A DNA stretch of 64,000 nt, from assembly GCF_014633365.1 (NCBI RefSeq), contig NC_068346.1, positions 12,669,030-12,733,029 of the forward strand, in the 5' to 3' direction. Origin of the DNA: Diospyros lotus. Taxonomy: Eukaryota; Streptophyta; Magnoliopsida; Ericales; Ebenaceae. This document shows, one piece after another, positions 1-11,234 of this stretch (positions are counted from its first letter, which is position 1; every line of letters starts with the position of its first letter). The notes beneath the pieces are model-generated. The model searched no databases. It was not told the DNA's origin and was given only the letters and a program-made list of their open reading frames with translations. The position numbers were made by a program, and so were the translations under genes.

Positions 1-63
1 CAAAAGACAATTTTTACTCCCTAAGTAAGTCAAGATATGGGAATAAAGGTTCTTATACCTATC

Positions 64-509
64 TATTAGCAACCTGTCACAGCTTGACACTACCAACAAT
101 TGTGAGAGTCAATGGAGAAATAAGGGTAACCGAGATCCTTGCAGAAAAAATGGTGAAGACTCTCACAATCTAGCCTTAATTAGTGGAGAAAAGTTGAGTG
201 ATCTTGGAGCTCTAACGGAAACATGTTCAAACCAAGATGACAATCCAATCAAGATAAATTATTAAGATAAATCTGGAAGGTTAATGCAAGGAATTCAGCA
301 AATTCGGAATAAACAGGTTGTCAAATGACTCAATCCAGAACCAGATTTCATGGGATTTCTCTTTATTTGATTTACAACTGAATCATTGTAATTTTTAATT
401 TAAATACTGTACTCATATTGCCTAAGTGTTCACGATGCCATTGAATAAACTTTGAATTTTATTTTCTTCTTTCAGAACAAATACTCAATTGGTTCAGTTT
501 TTTTCTTTA
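64..509 (+). repeat. 5' LTR of Copia element
   Basis: This 446-bp copy matches 4921-5366 at all but one position. It is preceded by CTATC and followed with no spacer by the primer-binding site at 510. The right boundary is set by the primer site and by the matching end of the 3' LTR. Confidence 0.96.
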
Positions 510-522
510 TGGTATCAGAGCC
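510..522 (+). other. Primer-binding site (tRNA-Met)
   Basis: TGGTATCAGAGCC directly follows the 5' LTR. It is the usual plant retrotransposon site complementary to the 3' end of initiator tRNA-Met. Confidence 0.95.
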
Positions 523-628
523 ATTGTGAACACTAGGCGCAACCTATCACAGCTCTTGTATTTTTTTTCTGCATTTTTTGTTTTTCTTCAACTTCCATCT
601 TATCTTCTGCTCAGTTCTTTCTTTCACC

Positions 629-3600
629 ATGACTACCTTGTCACTCAATGTTGGCAACTTCATCACCCTCCGACTCACCCCAAACAATTACCCCTTGTGG
701 CGTGAGCAAGCATTGGCTCTTGCCGAGAGTCAAGAAATGGTCGGGCATCTCACAAATGAAGATCCCGCTCCAACCAAATACATAAATGCAGAAACCTCTC
801 CACTACAATTAACAGATGCTTTTATAGCATGGCGAAAGTCAGATCGTCTCCTTCGAGGGTGGATCATTGGAACACTCTCTGAGGAAACTCTCGGACTCGT
901 TGTCGGTCTCGACACAGCTCATACTATTTGGGAGGCTCTCAAAAATGCATATGCACAAAACTCACAAGAACGTGAGTTCACACTTCGACAACAAGTGACC
1001 TATCTTCGAAAGGAAGACAACACAACAATCACAGAACATATTCGCACCTTCAAAGGTCTCTGTGATAATTTATCAGCCATTGGAAAGCCCGTACCAGACC
1101 AAGAAAAAGTCTTCTATCTTCTTACTAGCCTTGGTCCTCATTATGAAACATTCACAACAACCATGTTGAAGCCCCCCAGGCCATCATACTCTGAGTTGGT
1201 CTCCCAACTCCAAAACTTTGATCAAAGGCGTAACTGGTTCTCTAACCACACAGACATCCCAGCTTCTTCCCTCACTCATCAAATGGCTTTTTATGGACAG
1301 CAGCAGCAACGCCCACAACCAAAATCTTCAGGCTATCACGCACCTTCACAAAAATTCACCTTTAATGGTCGTGGATTCCAGGCTCAACAGCAAAGGGACT
1401 CTTCTTCAGCAAACTCCCAACGTCGACCTCCACCACCTGGTGAGCGTCGCATGACACCTGCAGAGAGGGACAAATACCGTGACCAACAATGCCAATATTG
1501 TGGGATATTGGGCCATGTTGCTAAGATATGCTGGTGGGTGCCAAAGAAACCCGCTCAACAAAATGAGATCCCACAAGCACTTGCAGCACTCACTTTGGAC
1601 ACCACCATTGCTGACACCGAATGGACAACAGACACTGGGGCTTCTAACCATATGACAGGTAAGCCAGGTATGCTAACTAACCTTCGTAAATACTTAGGTG
1701 CTGACTCCGTGTTAATTGGAGATGGGTCTTCCATGCCAATTCTTGCAATTGGTGATTCGTGTATAAAACAAAAGGCGTCTGCCTTACCTCTCAATGATGT
1801 TCTATTGGTTCCTAACTTAACAAAAAATTTACTGTCAGTAAGCCAGTTAACTAAACAATTTCCTGTTAATTGTGAATTTTCTAATGTTGATTTTTGTGTT
1901 AAGGAACGGGAAACAGGACAGGCAGTGATAATAGGGAAACGCAAGGGTGATCTCTATGTCCTACCCACTTCACCAGAGTTGTATTTCTCCCATCGGTTCA
2001 AATCAGGCACTGCGGAAGTTTGGCATCAACGCCTAGGCCACCCACAGTCTTCAGCTTTACAAATGCTAAAAAATAAAGGTCTTATTAATGTCGTAGGGAC
2101 AACAAAATTCCAACGTCTTTGTGATAGTTGCCAACTAGGAAAACTTAGTCGTTTACCTTTTTCTTGTTCAAAACATTCAAGTACTAGTGTCTTTGAAAAA
2201 ATTCATTGTGATTTGTGGGGACCTGCACCCATTTTATCAATTGCAAAATTTAAATATTATGCTTGTTTAGTTGATGATTTTTCTAAGTATTCGTGGATTA
2301 TTCCCTTGCGCAACAAATCTGATTTTTTTAAATCATACTTAGCTTTTGAGAAATATGTTGAAAGACAGTTTAACAAGCAAATTAAAATTTTTCATTCAGA
2401 CGGAGGTGGTGAGTTCATTAATTCAAAACTATTGACTCATTTTCTTTCTACAGGAATTGTTCATCAGGTATCATCCCCGTATACCCCTGAGCAAACTGGT
2501 ACAGTTGAGAGACGCCATAGGACTATAAGAGAATTAGGAATGACCATGTTATTTCACTGTGGTGCACCCTTATTCTTATGGACAGAGGCGTTCACCACAG
2601 CTGTGTATCTTATGAATCGCCTACCTTCATCTGCCCTCAACTTTGAAACACCGTATTTTGCACTTTATGGGACACATCCAGATTATTCCTCACTCCGCAC
2701 ATTTGGGTCTAAGTGTTTTCCCTACACTTGGGATATACGAAAACACAAATTTGATCCAAAAACACTTCCGTGCATTTTTGTAGGCTACAGTGAAAAACAT
2801 AAGGCTTATAAGTGTTATCATCCATCAAGTAAAAAGTTTTTCATCTCCCGTCATGTGGTCTTTGATGAGTTATTTTTTCCATATAAGCCTTTCAACAAAT
2901 CCTACATGACAGCAAATCAGCCACAGGTAATTAGTATTTTTGATTCTTGGTTACCACATACTAACATTTCTTCTTCTGCAGATACAACTTTGGACTCTCC
3001 CTCACCCCCATGTGAAAGTCCTTTGCTGCCAATTGACACTTGTTCTCCACTACATTTTTCCCAAAATTCTATTCCCAGAGAGTCATCATGGCAACCCCCC
3101 TCAATTGAGTCTCCGACCAGTGCAAACATTAATGAATTTCATGAATCTCTTCACAACACTAGTTCACCTGAAACAATTCCATCTCAAGAATGTCAAGAGT
3201 CTCACGAGTCTGCCCAAGAAATAGCTACAGAGATTATAAGTGAAACGCCTGAGTCCCCTCATCATAGTCCTGGCCCTTCAACACCATTGGTCCACTCCAT
3301 GGTCACTCGATCTAAACTAGGTGTGGTAAAACCAAATCCTAAGTATGCCTTCACCACCATCACCTTAGCTAATATACCTCGTGAGCCTCACAATATTAAG
3401 ATTGCATTGGCACATCCTGGTTGGAAAGCAGCCATGGACGAGGAACTAGCTGCACTACACCAGAATAAGACATGGAAACTAGTTCCTCGAACACCAAATA
3501 TGCATGTCATTGGTTCAAAATGGGTGTTTAAAACAAAACTCAAACCAGATCGGTCTTTAGATCGACTCAAAGCACGTTTAGTTGCAAAAGGGTATCATCA

Positions 3601-4897
3601 AATTGATGGCGTAGACTACACAGAAACTTTTTCCCCAGTTATCAAACCAGGGACAATACGCATGATTATCACCATAGCTCTTGTTCAAAAGTGGTCCATT
3701 CGTCAACTGGATGTAAAAAATGCCTTTTTGCATTGTTTAATTTCTGAAGATCTATACATGCAACAACCACCAGGAATGGCAGACCCTCAACATCCAACAC
3801 ACGTTTGCAAACTACAAAGAGCTCTCTATGGCCTAAAACAAGCACCACGCGCTTGGTTTGATCGTTTTAGTGCATTTCTTCTTAAATATGGTTTCTTTTG
3901 TAGTCTAGCTGACCCTTCGTTGTTTGTTTTGCATTCAGACTATGGCTCATTGATTTTACTTCTTTATGTAGATGACATGCTGCTCACAGGATCACCTCCA
4001 ACACTTGTTTCAAATTTTATTGCGTTGCTCAGCAGTGAGTTCGCAATGAAAGACTTAGGACCTATTCACCACTTTCTTGGGATGGAAATTACGTCAACAA
4101 CAAATGGCCTTCATCTATCCCAGTCACATTATGCATTAACGATACTTGAACGCTCAAATATGGTTGACTGTAAGCCAATGAGTACACCTCTTGAAGCTAA
4201 AACAAAAATATCTTCCAATGATACTCTCATGGAAGACCCAAGTTACTATCGAGGACTTGTTGGAGCTTTACAGTACCTTACACTCACTCGCCCTGATCTT
4301 TCATTTAGTGTTAATTATGTCTCTCAATTCATGCATGCTCCCACAATGACACATTTACAAATGGTTCGACGTATTTTACGATATGTCAAAGGAACAATTG
4401 AAATGGGATTAAATTTTTCTTCACACACTACACTTGATCTGATTGCTTTCTCAGATGCAGATTGGGCAGGGTGCACTACAACAAGACGATCCACTACTGG
4501 CTATTGTACATTCCTTGGAGGAAACCTTATCTCGTGGTGTGCAAAGAAACAACATACAATTTCCCGATCAAGCACAGAAGCAGAATATTTCGCAATGGCT
4601 AACACAGCTGCTGAACTCACTTGGATGACCTTCATTCTCCAAGATCTTCGCTTTCCATTGACATCTCCTCCCACACTTTATTGCGACAACCTTAGTGCTC
4701 TTCATATGACAGTAAATCCAGTATTCCATGCCCGAAGCAAACATATTGAGTTGGATTATCATTTTGTGCGTGAACGTGTTGCTCGTGGACTGCTTGTCAC
4801 ACAGCATATCTCCTCTGATAATCAAGTTGCCGACCTCTTCACCAAACCAATGTCAAAAAAAGCTCTTCAATATTTCCGTGACAAACTTTGCCTCTAG
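629..4897 (+). CDS. Copia gag-pol polyprotein, intact
   Basis: Encodes the single Gag-Pol polyprotein of the element, which would be cut by its own protease and would drive reverse transcription in virus-like particles and integration. The frame is open from 578; I chose the ATG at 629 because the protein from there (MTTLSLNVGN, about 1422 residues) starts like other Copia Gag proteins. Domains in order: Gag (UBN2-like), CX2CX4HX4C zinc knuckle near residue 288, aspartic protease DTGASNHMTG near 335, GAG-pre-integrase with WHQRLGHP near 464, integrase D,D35E core (D in HCDLWG, D in HSDGGGEF, E in TVERRHR; about 527, 590, 626), reverse transcriptase with YVDD near 1112, and RNase H with SSTEAEY near 1314, ending in VADLFTKPMSKK. 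No stop, frameshift or missing catalytic residue is seen, so it may be autonomous. Confidence 0.97.
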   Translation: MTTLSLNVGNFITLRLTPNNYPLWREQALALAESQEMVGHLTNEDPAPTKYINAETSPLQLTDAFIAWRKSDRLLRGWIIGTLSEETLGLVVGLDTAHTIWEALKNAYAQNSQEREFTLRQQVTYLRKEDNTTITEHIRTFKGLCDNLSAIGKPVPDQEKVFYLLTSLGPHYETFTTTMLKPPRPSYSELVSQLQNFDQRRNWFSNHTDIPASSLTHQMAFYGQQQQRPQPKSSGYHAPSQKFTFNGRGFQAQQQRDSSSANSQRRPPPPGERRMTPAERDKYRDQQCQYCGILGHVAKICWWVPKKPAQQNEIPQALAALTLDTTIADTEWTTDTGASNHMTGKPGMLTNLRKYLGADSVLIGDGSSMPILAIGDSCIKQKASALPLNDVLLVPNLTKNLLSVSQLTKQFPVNCEFSNVDFCVKERETGQAVIIGKRKGDLYVLPTSPELYFSHRFKSGTAEVWHQRLGHPQSSALQMLKNKGLINVVGTTKFQRLCDSCQLGKLSRLPFSCSKHSSTSVFEKIHCDLWGPAPILSIAKFKYYACLVDDFSKYSWIIPLRNKSDFFKSYLAFEKYVERQFNKQIKIFHSDGGGEFINSKLLTHFLSTGIVHQVSSPYTPEQTGTVERRHRTIRELGMTMLFHCGAPLFLWTEAFTTAVYLMNRLPSSALNFETPYFALYGTHPDYSSLRTFGSKCFPYTWDIRKHKFDPKTLPCIFVGYSEKHKAYKCYHPSSKKFFISRHVVFDELFFPYKPFNKSYMTANQPQVISIFDSWLPHTNISSSADTTLDSPSPPCESPLLPIDTCSPLHFSQNSIPRESSWQPPSIESPTSANINEFHESLHNTSSPETIPSQECQESHESAQEIATEIISETPESPHHSPGPSTPLVHSMVTRSKLGVVKPNPKYAFTTITLANIPREPHNIKIALAHPGWKAAMDEELAALHQNKTWKLVPRTPNMHVIGSKWVFKTKLKPDRSLDRLKARLVAKGYHQIDGVDYTETFSPVIKPGTIRMIITIALVQKWSIRQLDVKNAFLHCLISEDLYMQQPPGMADPQHPTHVCKLQRALYGLKQAPRAWFDRFSAFLLKYGFFCSLADPSLFVLHSDYGSLILLLYVDDMLLTGSPPTLVSNFIALLSSEFAMKDLGPIHHFLGMEITSTTNGLHLSQSHYALTILERSNMVDCKPMSTPLEAKTKISSNDTLMEDPSYYRGLVGALQYLTLTRPDLSFSVNYVSQFMHAPTMTHLQMVRRILRYVKGTIEMGLNFSSHTTLDLIAFSDADWAGCTTTRRSTTGYCTFLGGNLISWCAKKQHTISRSSTEAEYFAMANTAAELTWMTFILQDLRFPLTSPPTLYCDNLSALHMTVNPVFHARSKHIELDYHFVRERVARGLLVTQHISSDNQVADLFTKPMSKKALQYFRDKLCL

Positions 4898-4907
4898 CCC
4901 CGACAAA

Positions 4908-4920
4908 GTTTGCGGGAGGG
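4908..4920 (+). other. Polypurine tract
   Basis: The purine-rich run GTTTGCGGGAGGG lies immediately before the 3' LTR, where plus-strand DNA synthesis would be primed. Confidence 0.85.
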
Positions 4921-5366
4921 TATTAGCAACCTGTCACAGCTTGACACAACCAACAATTGTGAGAGTCAATGGAGAAATAAGGGTAACCGAGATCCTTGCA
5001 GAAAAAATGGTGAAGACTCTCACAATCTAGCCTTAATTAGTGGAGAAAAGTTGAGTGATCTTGGAGCTCTAACGGAAACATGTTCAAACCAAGATGACAA
5101 TCCAATCAAGATAAATTATTAAGATAAATCTGGAAGGTTAATGCAAGGAATTCAGCAAATTCGGAATAAACAGGTTGTCAAATGACTCAATCCAGAACCA
5201 GATTTCATGGGATTTCTCTTTATTTGATTTACAACTGAATCATTGTAATTTTTAATTTAAATACTGTACTCATATTGCCTAAGTGTTCACGATGCCATTG
5301 AATAAACTTTGAATTTTATTTTCTTCTTTCAGAACAAATACTCAATTGGTTCAGTTTTTTTCTTTA
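4921..5366 (+). repeat. 3' LTR of Copia element
   Basis: A 446-bp direct repeat of 64-509, followed by the target-site duplication CTATC at 5367-5371. Confidence 0.96.
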
Positions 5367-5371
5367 CTATC

Positions 5372-6599
5372 AACACAAAGCTAGGAGATCTTAATAATGT
5401 TTTTTGAAGAATTGTGAATGTAATAGAGCAACCCTCACTTGTGCATTCCTGAAACCGCAAGCAATTCCATTAACACTTATTTATATAAGACAATAACTAT
5501 ACTGTGTATCTGATATTTATATACAATGTCAGCTTGTGCTTGTAGAACGCATATTTAGCATTCACATGGGCATACGTGTTGAATACATTTACAACATCTA
5601 TTTTGGAATATCCATGCTTAATGGCTATTGGATGCTTCCTCTGCTTTCTTACAAACGCTATTATATAGATGCTAGGGAAGCTAACATATGAGCAGATTTT
5701 GAGTCTTTGTAGAGATAGAATTAATGTATCAATCATGATTCATACATATATATATCTATATAAAACCTAAAAAGCCTTTAAAACTTTAATATACGATATG
5801 ATTTAATGATTTCTAATGCTATGAAAAAAAAAAAAAGAGAGAGAGAATTTTGAAATATAGGATTTGAATCCTTCCAATATGGATTCATGGATTACTGGAA
5901 GGAGATTTTATGTTTGAAAGTTGTTGGACGAAGAGAAAGTGGCTTTTTGATTTGTGAGATTAGCCATGAATGCAAAAAATGATATACTTGCCATCTTCCA
6001 AATATTTTATGTTGGGTCATAGGACTAATGATCTTACAGAAGATATGGTCATGGATAAAGATAATTCACAAATTAGAATTCATATAGGTGGCCCCATTCC
6101 ATAGAACTAAGGCTTTGTGTTTTTGTTAATCTACTCTATATTTAAGGGTTTCTATGTTTTGGTACATTTTAGTGATTGTATGTTATGTAGTTTGTGATGG
6201 AGACGTTTTAGGCTTTATTAATTCTATTTCTAACATTTTATAAAGAAAACATGAACATTTCTTTGACTCTAATTTCATGTTTTATTTCTTTTTTGTAGGT
6301 TAATGAAACAACAAGACTCTAAAGGAAGCAACTAGTGTCTTGGAGTATATGAACAGTTTTATGACTATATATAGTGTTTTGTTGTACATTAGGTTTGAAT
6401 AGTATATACAATTGTCAAAGTGTTATTTTTAGTTGAACATATTTTTTAGTGTAATTTGTTAGCAATTAACACTTATAAATATACTACTTTTGGTGTGTAA
6501 ATGCTAATGGATAATGATTACTTTGGTGTTATTTGAATGACATGTTTAATTTTATGAGTTTTATTCCAATTTGATATGGATAATGATATATAGGTTTGG
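5372..6599. other. AT-rich stretch without a recognisable gene
   Basis: No supported coding region. It holds a poly-A/GA run near 5822-5847 and TA-rich tracts. It may be the degraded interior of the CACTA element that ends at 7013, but I see no transposase similarity and no matching left terminus. Confidence 0.4.
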
Positions 6600-6681
6600 T
6601 GGTTTATATCAAAACATGACGTTTTTGTCATTGATGACTAGTAATTGTTTTCATACTATTAAAAAAATATAAAAAAATATT

Positions 6682-7013
6682 TTTTTAACGATAGAAATCA
6701 TACCGTCGCTAATTGTTCACATTATTAACAAGAGGAAATATTATTGTTATTGGTTTGTGTTTTGATAACTAAAAAGTTATTTTTAACGATATGAATCATA
6801 CGGTCGCTAATTGTTTAGACTATTAACGACGGAAAATATTGTCGTTATTGGTTTATAATTTAGTAGTTAATAATTATTTTTAACAACGGGAATCATACGG
6901 TCAATAATATAATTAACGAAGGGTTTATCATTCCTATTATTATTTTTTAACGACTAGAAATCAACTTTCAACGACTGATTTTCCCGTCGTTAAAACCATT
7001 TTTTCTTGTAGTG
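6682..7013. mobile_element. CACTA (En/Spm) terminus with subterminal repeats
   Basis: The stretch ends in TTTTTTCTTGTAGTG, the reverse complement of the classic CACTACAAGAAAA terminus. Before it lie degenerate repeat units that begin TTTTTAAC near 6682, 6780 and 6877 (spacing 97-98 bp). They carry AACGAC/GTCGTTA and ATCATACGGTCGCTAATTG motifs, as expected of CACTA subterminal arrays that bind transposase. I found no partner CACTA terminus upstream, so the other end is lost, displaced or outside the window. The left limit given here is only the start of the repeats. Confidence 0.8.
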
Positions 7014-8113
7014 TTCCTAAGACAAACAAATTTAATTATTGTATCCCTATAACAACAGAAATTATAAAAAAATGATCGAAAGACCCACGAGTGTATATCG
7101 CACATACTAGTGTGTGTTGAGTGTGGTTGAGAAGCAATTGGGAAAAAGTAAGGTTGGAAGAAATACAAACTAATTGATGGAGATGCTTTGATTAAGGGAG
7201 AACAACTTAACTGAGAGATCAATTTTTTACCGAAAGAGTGGTTTCTAACCGAAAGAGTGTCGATAAGGCTACAAAAATCTCTAGAGCTCTACTGAAGGCT
7301 TTTGTGAAAGAGTAAACCAAAGAGTTTGGCCAAACCCTCTTTTTATAGTGGTCCCAAGAGCAAGAAGGCACAAATATCCATAATGCGCGAAATACTAAAA
7401 GATGTGATATGATGAAAGACTTAGGAAAATAATACGAGAACTTAATTCCCAAAAATAGCATGGTACTCTTTTGCCCAGGATACCCGACAGAAAGAGTAGA
7501 AGGAAACTGTTATGCCCGGTAATCGATCAGAATGAGGATGTGCCATAAATTGGAGATAGGCCAAAAAAATTAATTTGAGTTAAGAAAGACTAAGCGGGTA
7601 GGGAAAAAATATTGGAGATAGGGAAAAAAATTAATTTGAGTTAAGATAGACTAAGCGGGTAGGGAAAAAATATGCCCAAGAACAATTAATTAAGGATCTT
7701 GCAATGCAAATGAGGTTTATTGGTCACTTAGGGGTCTAACGATCACCCAAGGATATAAGGACATTACTCAGGGGTCTGAGGATCACCTAAGGATCCCTTG
7801 GCTATGACTAGGTTCCTTAAACATCCGCATGAACAACTATGGGGAAAGATGACCTCAAGCTGAGTGGCCCAAGTCCAAGCCCTATTAACCAAAAAACTCT
7901 CAAATCTCTCGATCATAGTTAAAGAAGCTGAAGATTAGATGATTGGGAGACTCACATGTCTCTCAATCAAGCCATGCAACCATGTCACCAAGCCATACCT
8001 TACCCTGAAACTCAGAAAATAATCGAGGGAGCCCCCAGAAGCCTCTCTCAACATGATTGAGAGGCCTTTCTGGAGGCTGCAAAACTCGATTAAGTGTCCT
8101 CCAAGATGTCCGC
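7014..8113. repeat. Degenerate repeat DNA, related to 33.4-37.2 kb
   Basis: No gene is supported. The TTTTATAGTGGTCCCAAG stretch near 7340 and the GATACCCGACAGAAAGAG and TTATGCCC stretches near 7480-7520 recur in similar order at 35473-35670. Both regions therefore look like decayed copies of one repeat family, possibly LTR-derived. It contains a 62-bp tandem duplication at 7549-7671. Confidence 0.45.
7549..7671. repeat. 62-bp tandem duplication
   Basis: Two adjacent copies begin at 7549 and 7611, both with ATTGGAGATAGG and then AAGCGGGTAGGGAAAAAAT. They differ by a few bases. Confidence 0.85.
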
Positions 8114-8202
8114 CGAGAAACCAGTGCCGTACTTGAGTTTTTGGGGCCCTAAGGCGAAATATAAAAATGGGCCCCCGAAATGTAACCACTGAAAGTTGAA
8201 GC

Positions 8203-10687
8203 TGTAATACCCAGTATTAAATATTAAGAGAAGTTTTGGAAGTTATGGGATCAAAATGGAATTTACAATAGTTTCGGGCTTAAATGCAATATGCAAAACA
8301 TAAACAGAAGGCGAGGGATTGTGTCAAGTAGGTCAACGAATGTCAAAATGGTTCAAATAAGCAATACTCGACACAATCAAGGGATTTTCAAAGGTTTGAA
8401 ATCAAAAGTACACAAATAAGGGCGTACGGGCAAAAGTACAGATTTTGCAAAGTATCAAAGGGAGGTCGAATCGACGAATTTTTTAGAAATTCCAAAGGGA
8501 AATGGAAAATATAGAACTTGAGGGCCGTTGTGGAAGTGTTGGATAGTTCAAGGGTGTTTAGGGTTAGGAGAAAATGCAATTAAAAATTAACTAGGGTCTA
8601 AACTGCAAATTCTCAAAAAATGCCATGGTGTGAACACGACCGCCGCACATGGGTCGTCGGCCAGCCGCCTCTGGACGTCGGGAAGCTCGCCTAAGGGTGC
8701 TAGGATGATCTTCAGGTGATAATGAAGCTTCAGGGGGTGGCCATTGGCCGAGCACGGCGGCGACGTGACCGATTTTAATGGCAGAAGATTTTTCTATTTT
8801 GGCCGAATCTTTCGAAGGCTTAGGCTCGCGATTTGGGCTCGTTTAATTGGTTTGGAAGCTAGATCTAGGGTTAAGGGGATAAGAGCAATCGATTGGTGGT
8901 GGAAATTTGGGTCGAGGTGGAGTATAAAAGGAGTTCTCGGCCGAGAGGGTTACCGCACAAGTCAATCAAATTCTGCCCGTTTTGGCAAGAATCGAGCAAG
9001 GAGATTAGAGGGCTTTTGTTCTACAAGTTGCAAGGATCATTTCTGGAAATTTTCGAGGAGTTTCGTGTACGTTTGGTGGAGTTTCAGTGGCTTGGCCGGA
9101 AAAGCGAGGGCCGCCGGACCGCGACCTGCAACCGCCATTTAAGGCATTTTTCGGTGATCGTTTCGGGCATTTAAGGGTACCATTGAGGTCGCCTCATCGA
9201 GATCTTCAAGGCCCCATAGTTGTTTTGGCCAAAGGAGTCGCCGGAGCCGGAGAAGAAGGCCGGAGAAGACGATTGTGCGGTGGTGTGTGGCTCCCACTCA
9301 CAGGGCTTCGGGGTGGCGAGTGAGGGCGCGTGAGGTAGGGTTCTTATGTGTTTTTAATTTCAGAATTTAGGTAAAATTATTTTAAGAATTATCATGAAAA
9401 AATATTTTGTAAAAGTTGATGTTAGGTATTTTTAGTGAATTTCCGAAAGTAGAAATGTTTGAAAAATAAATAAAAATAGAGAAAATTGTGGAAAAATAGA
9501 AATGTTGATTCCAAAGGTCTTAAATGGTGAAATAGGAGTCAATTGGGTCGTTGGAAGAAGGATTACACGATTTTCGAGGTGTGACACGTTTTTCGAGGCA
9601 AAATTCAGACTTTTCCGATTCGAGGTGAGTGGTTTGATTCTAGCTTTACCATGTATTGGAAGTGTTTTTAAGTGCTTGTGGTGGGTTCTAGTGAGCGGTT
9701 ATACCCTCTTGGACTTAGGTTGTTTACAAGGTTTTACTTATGATCATCGTGTCAACATTTGTTACATTGCATTAACTGATTTACTTTAAAATGTTGGTGC
9801 ATGGCGTGTAAATTTTCATATCACTTGGAGTCGAATTTCATGTCATCGTTGGGTCCGTATGGGGCGGGATGGGGTCTACCTGAGATCGGGACAATGTTAA
9901 TCCAGGTGAACAGGTGTCACACAGGGGCACTCAAGGGAATAATGTTAAACCAGGTGAACGGGTGTCACGACGGTGCACTCGAGGGATTAACGTTAAACCA
10001 GGTGAACGTGTGTCACAGTGGGGCATTCGAGGGATTAAGTATGTCAGGGAGATATCTCGAGTTAGACATGTCTTGCATGTTGTCATTTAGTATGCCATGC
10101 TTGTGTGTCTTACATGCATTGTATATCTGTTTTCATACCTTCACTTAGATGGTTTATCATCTAACGTGGGTTATGCCCCTGGAGCATTCAACGTTCCAGT
10201 CAGGGACAACTACGAGGTCGAGGGCACGGCCGGTGAGCCAGTGGTGTTTATTTGATGGTTGTTGTATTATTTTGGAAGCACTAATATTCACTATGTTATA
10301 TGTATGAGTGATCGCTCGACGGTGTTGTAATCGTTAGTATCGGTGTTGTATATATATATCAGTGTGGGAACATCTTGTGTGTAACACGTGGTAGGCCACC
10401 ACATTTTGATGATTAAGTATTCCACTGTGTTTATAACGTCTCGTTCAGTTATGATTATGTTATTATTAATTAAACGAGCAAGACTGGGACTCTCGGGGTT
10501 TATATCTACATGTGAAGATTGTTCTTGAATCACTGCGGGTGCCGACTGTAGTTTTGCGACGAATGTTTCATCTGCATGTGAAGATTGTGCTCACGGCGCC
10601 GCAAGAAACGGACTTGGAGGAAGAAAAAAAAAAGAAACCCCGAGAATTTCCTTATAGTGACACGCCTGTATAGGACGGGGTGTTACA
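8203..10687 (+). mobile_element. Solo LTR, Ty3/Gypsy type
   Basis: A 2485-bp LTR starting TGTAATACCC and ending GGGTGTTACA, with a perfect 5-bp duplication GAAGC on both sides (8198-8202 and 10688-10692). No gag, pol or primer site adjoins it, so it is a solo LTR left by LTR-LTR recombination. Terminal sequence and length suggest a Del/Tekay-like chromovirus; that assignment is inference. It shares a segment around TAGATGGTTTATCATCTAAC (10148) with the solo LTR at 48035. Small open frames inside it (8744-9323, 9502-10148) are not conserved-looking genes. Confidence 0.93.
9893..10036. repeat. Three 48-bp tandem repeats inside the solo LTR
   Basis: Units start at 9893, 9941 and 9989. Each carries TTAAACCAGGTGAAC-like, GTGTCAC and GCACTCGAGGGATTA-like segments. 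Confidence 0.9.
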
Positions 10688-11234
10688 GAAGCAGATCTGA
10701 AATACTGAATCTAATGAGCCAATCGACAATCGAGAGGTAGCGAGCCACCAGCGACAGCGAGCGGCAGAGCAAGAGGCAGCAAGCCACCGGCCACAACCCA
10801 CAAGGGCGAGCGACTAAGCAGCAAGCCACCGGCCACGAGGGCGAGGCGAGCCGGTGAGGACGAGCGACCGTCGACCGAGCAGCGAAAGGTGAGAAAGCGA
10901 GAGGGTGAGAGCGAGATCGAGGGCTAAGGGCGACGGATCAGCAAGAGGAGAGAGAGGCAATGAGCGATAAGCGACGGAGCAACAGCAAGAGGCGAGAGCA
11001 AGGGCGAGGTGTGACGGAACGAGAGAGGTAGGGTTAGGGCAACGAGCGAAAGAGAATGAGGGAAAAAGGTCGCGAACTTTGTAGACAGGAAGGGGGTGGG
11101 CGGTTGGGTGGGCTGGGCAATGGCCCTTACAAATGGGGATGTTTTCAATTTATGGGCCCCTAAGTAGTGAAATTTCCATAGGCCCTGAGGCAGCCACCTC
11201 ATGGGCCTCGTGGAAGGTCCGACCTGCGAGAAAC

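Larger units (their letters stand above)
64..5366 (+). mobile_element. Intact Ty1/Copia LTR retrotransposon
   Basis: A complete element flanked by the 5-bp target-site duplication CTATC (59-63 and 5367-5371). Two 446-bp LTRs (64-509 and 4921-5366) differ at one position that I can find (T near 92 in the left copy, A in the right), so the insertion is recent. The left LTR is followed at once by a tRNA-Met primer site and the right one is preceded by a purine tract. The LTRs begin TATTAG and end CTTTA, giving non-canonical TA...TA ends instead of TG...CA; such ends are known for some plant Copia families. One uninterrupted gag-pol frame lies between them. Short LTRs and the domain order fit the Ale/Retrofit side of Copia, but that lineage call is an inference. 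Confidence 0.97.
8122..11226. mobile_element. Non-autonomous hAT-like element split by a solo LTR
   Basis: Flanked by the 8-bp duplication CGAGAAAC (8114-8121 and 11227-11234). The ends are imperfect inverted repeats: CAGTGCCGTACTTGAG on the left and CAGGTCGGACC read inward from the right. Without the solo LTR inserted at 8203-10687 the element is about 615 bp. It has no transposase, and its interior is a purine-rich run of GAGCGAG-type repeats resembling the 45.1-45.5 kb part of the hAT element at 42232. It is probably a deletion derivative mobilised in trans. Confidence 0.8.

Noticed and set aside
578..628. Upstream start for the Copia polyprotein (MFFFNFHLIF)
   Set aside because: The Phe-rich leader is unlike Copia Gag, and the next ATG at 629 gives the usual N-terminus.
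8744..10148. Several plus-strand frames of 78-132 codons
   Set aside because: All lie inside the 2.5-kb solo LTR and its 48-bp repeats, with no recognisable domain.
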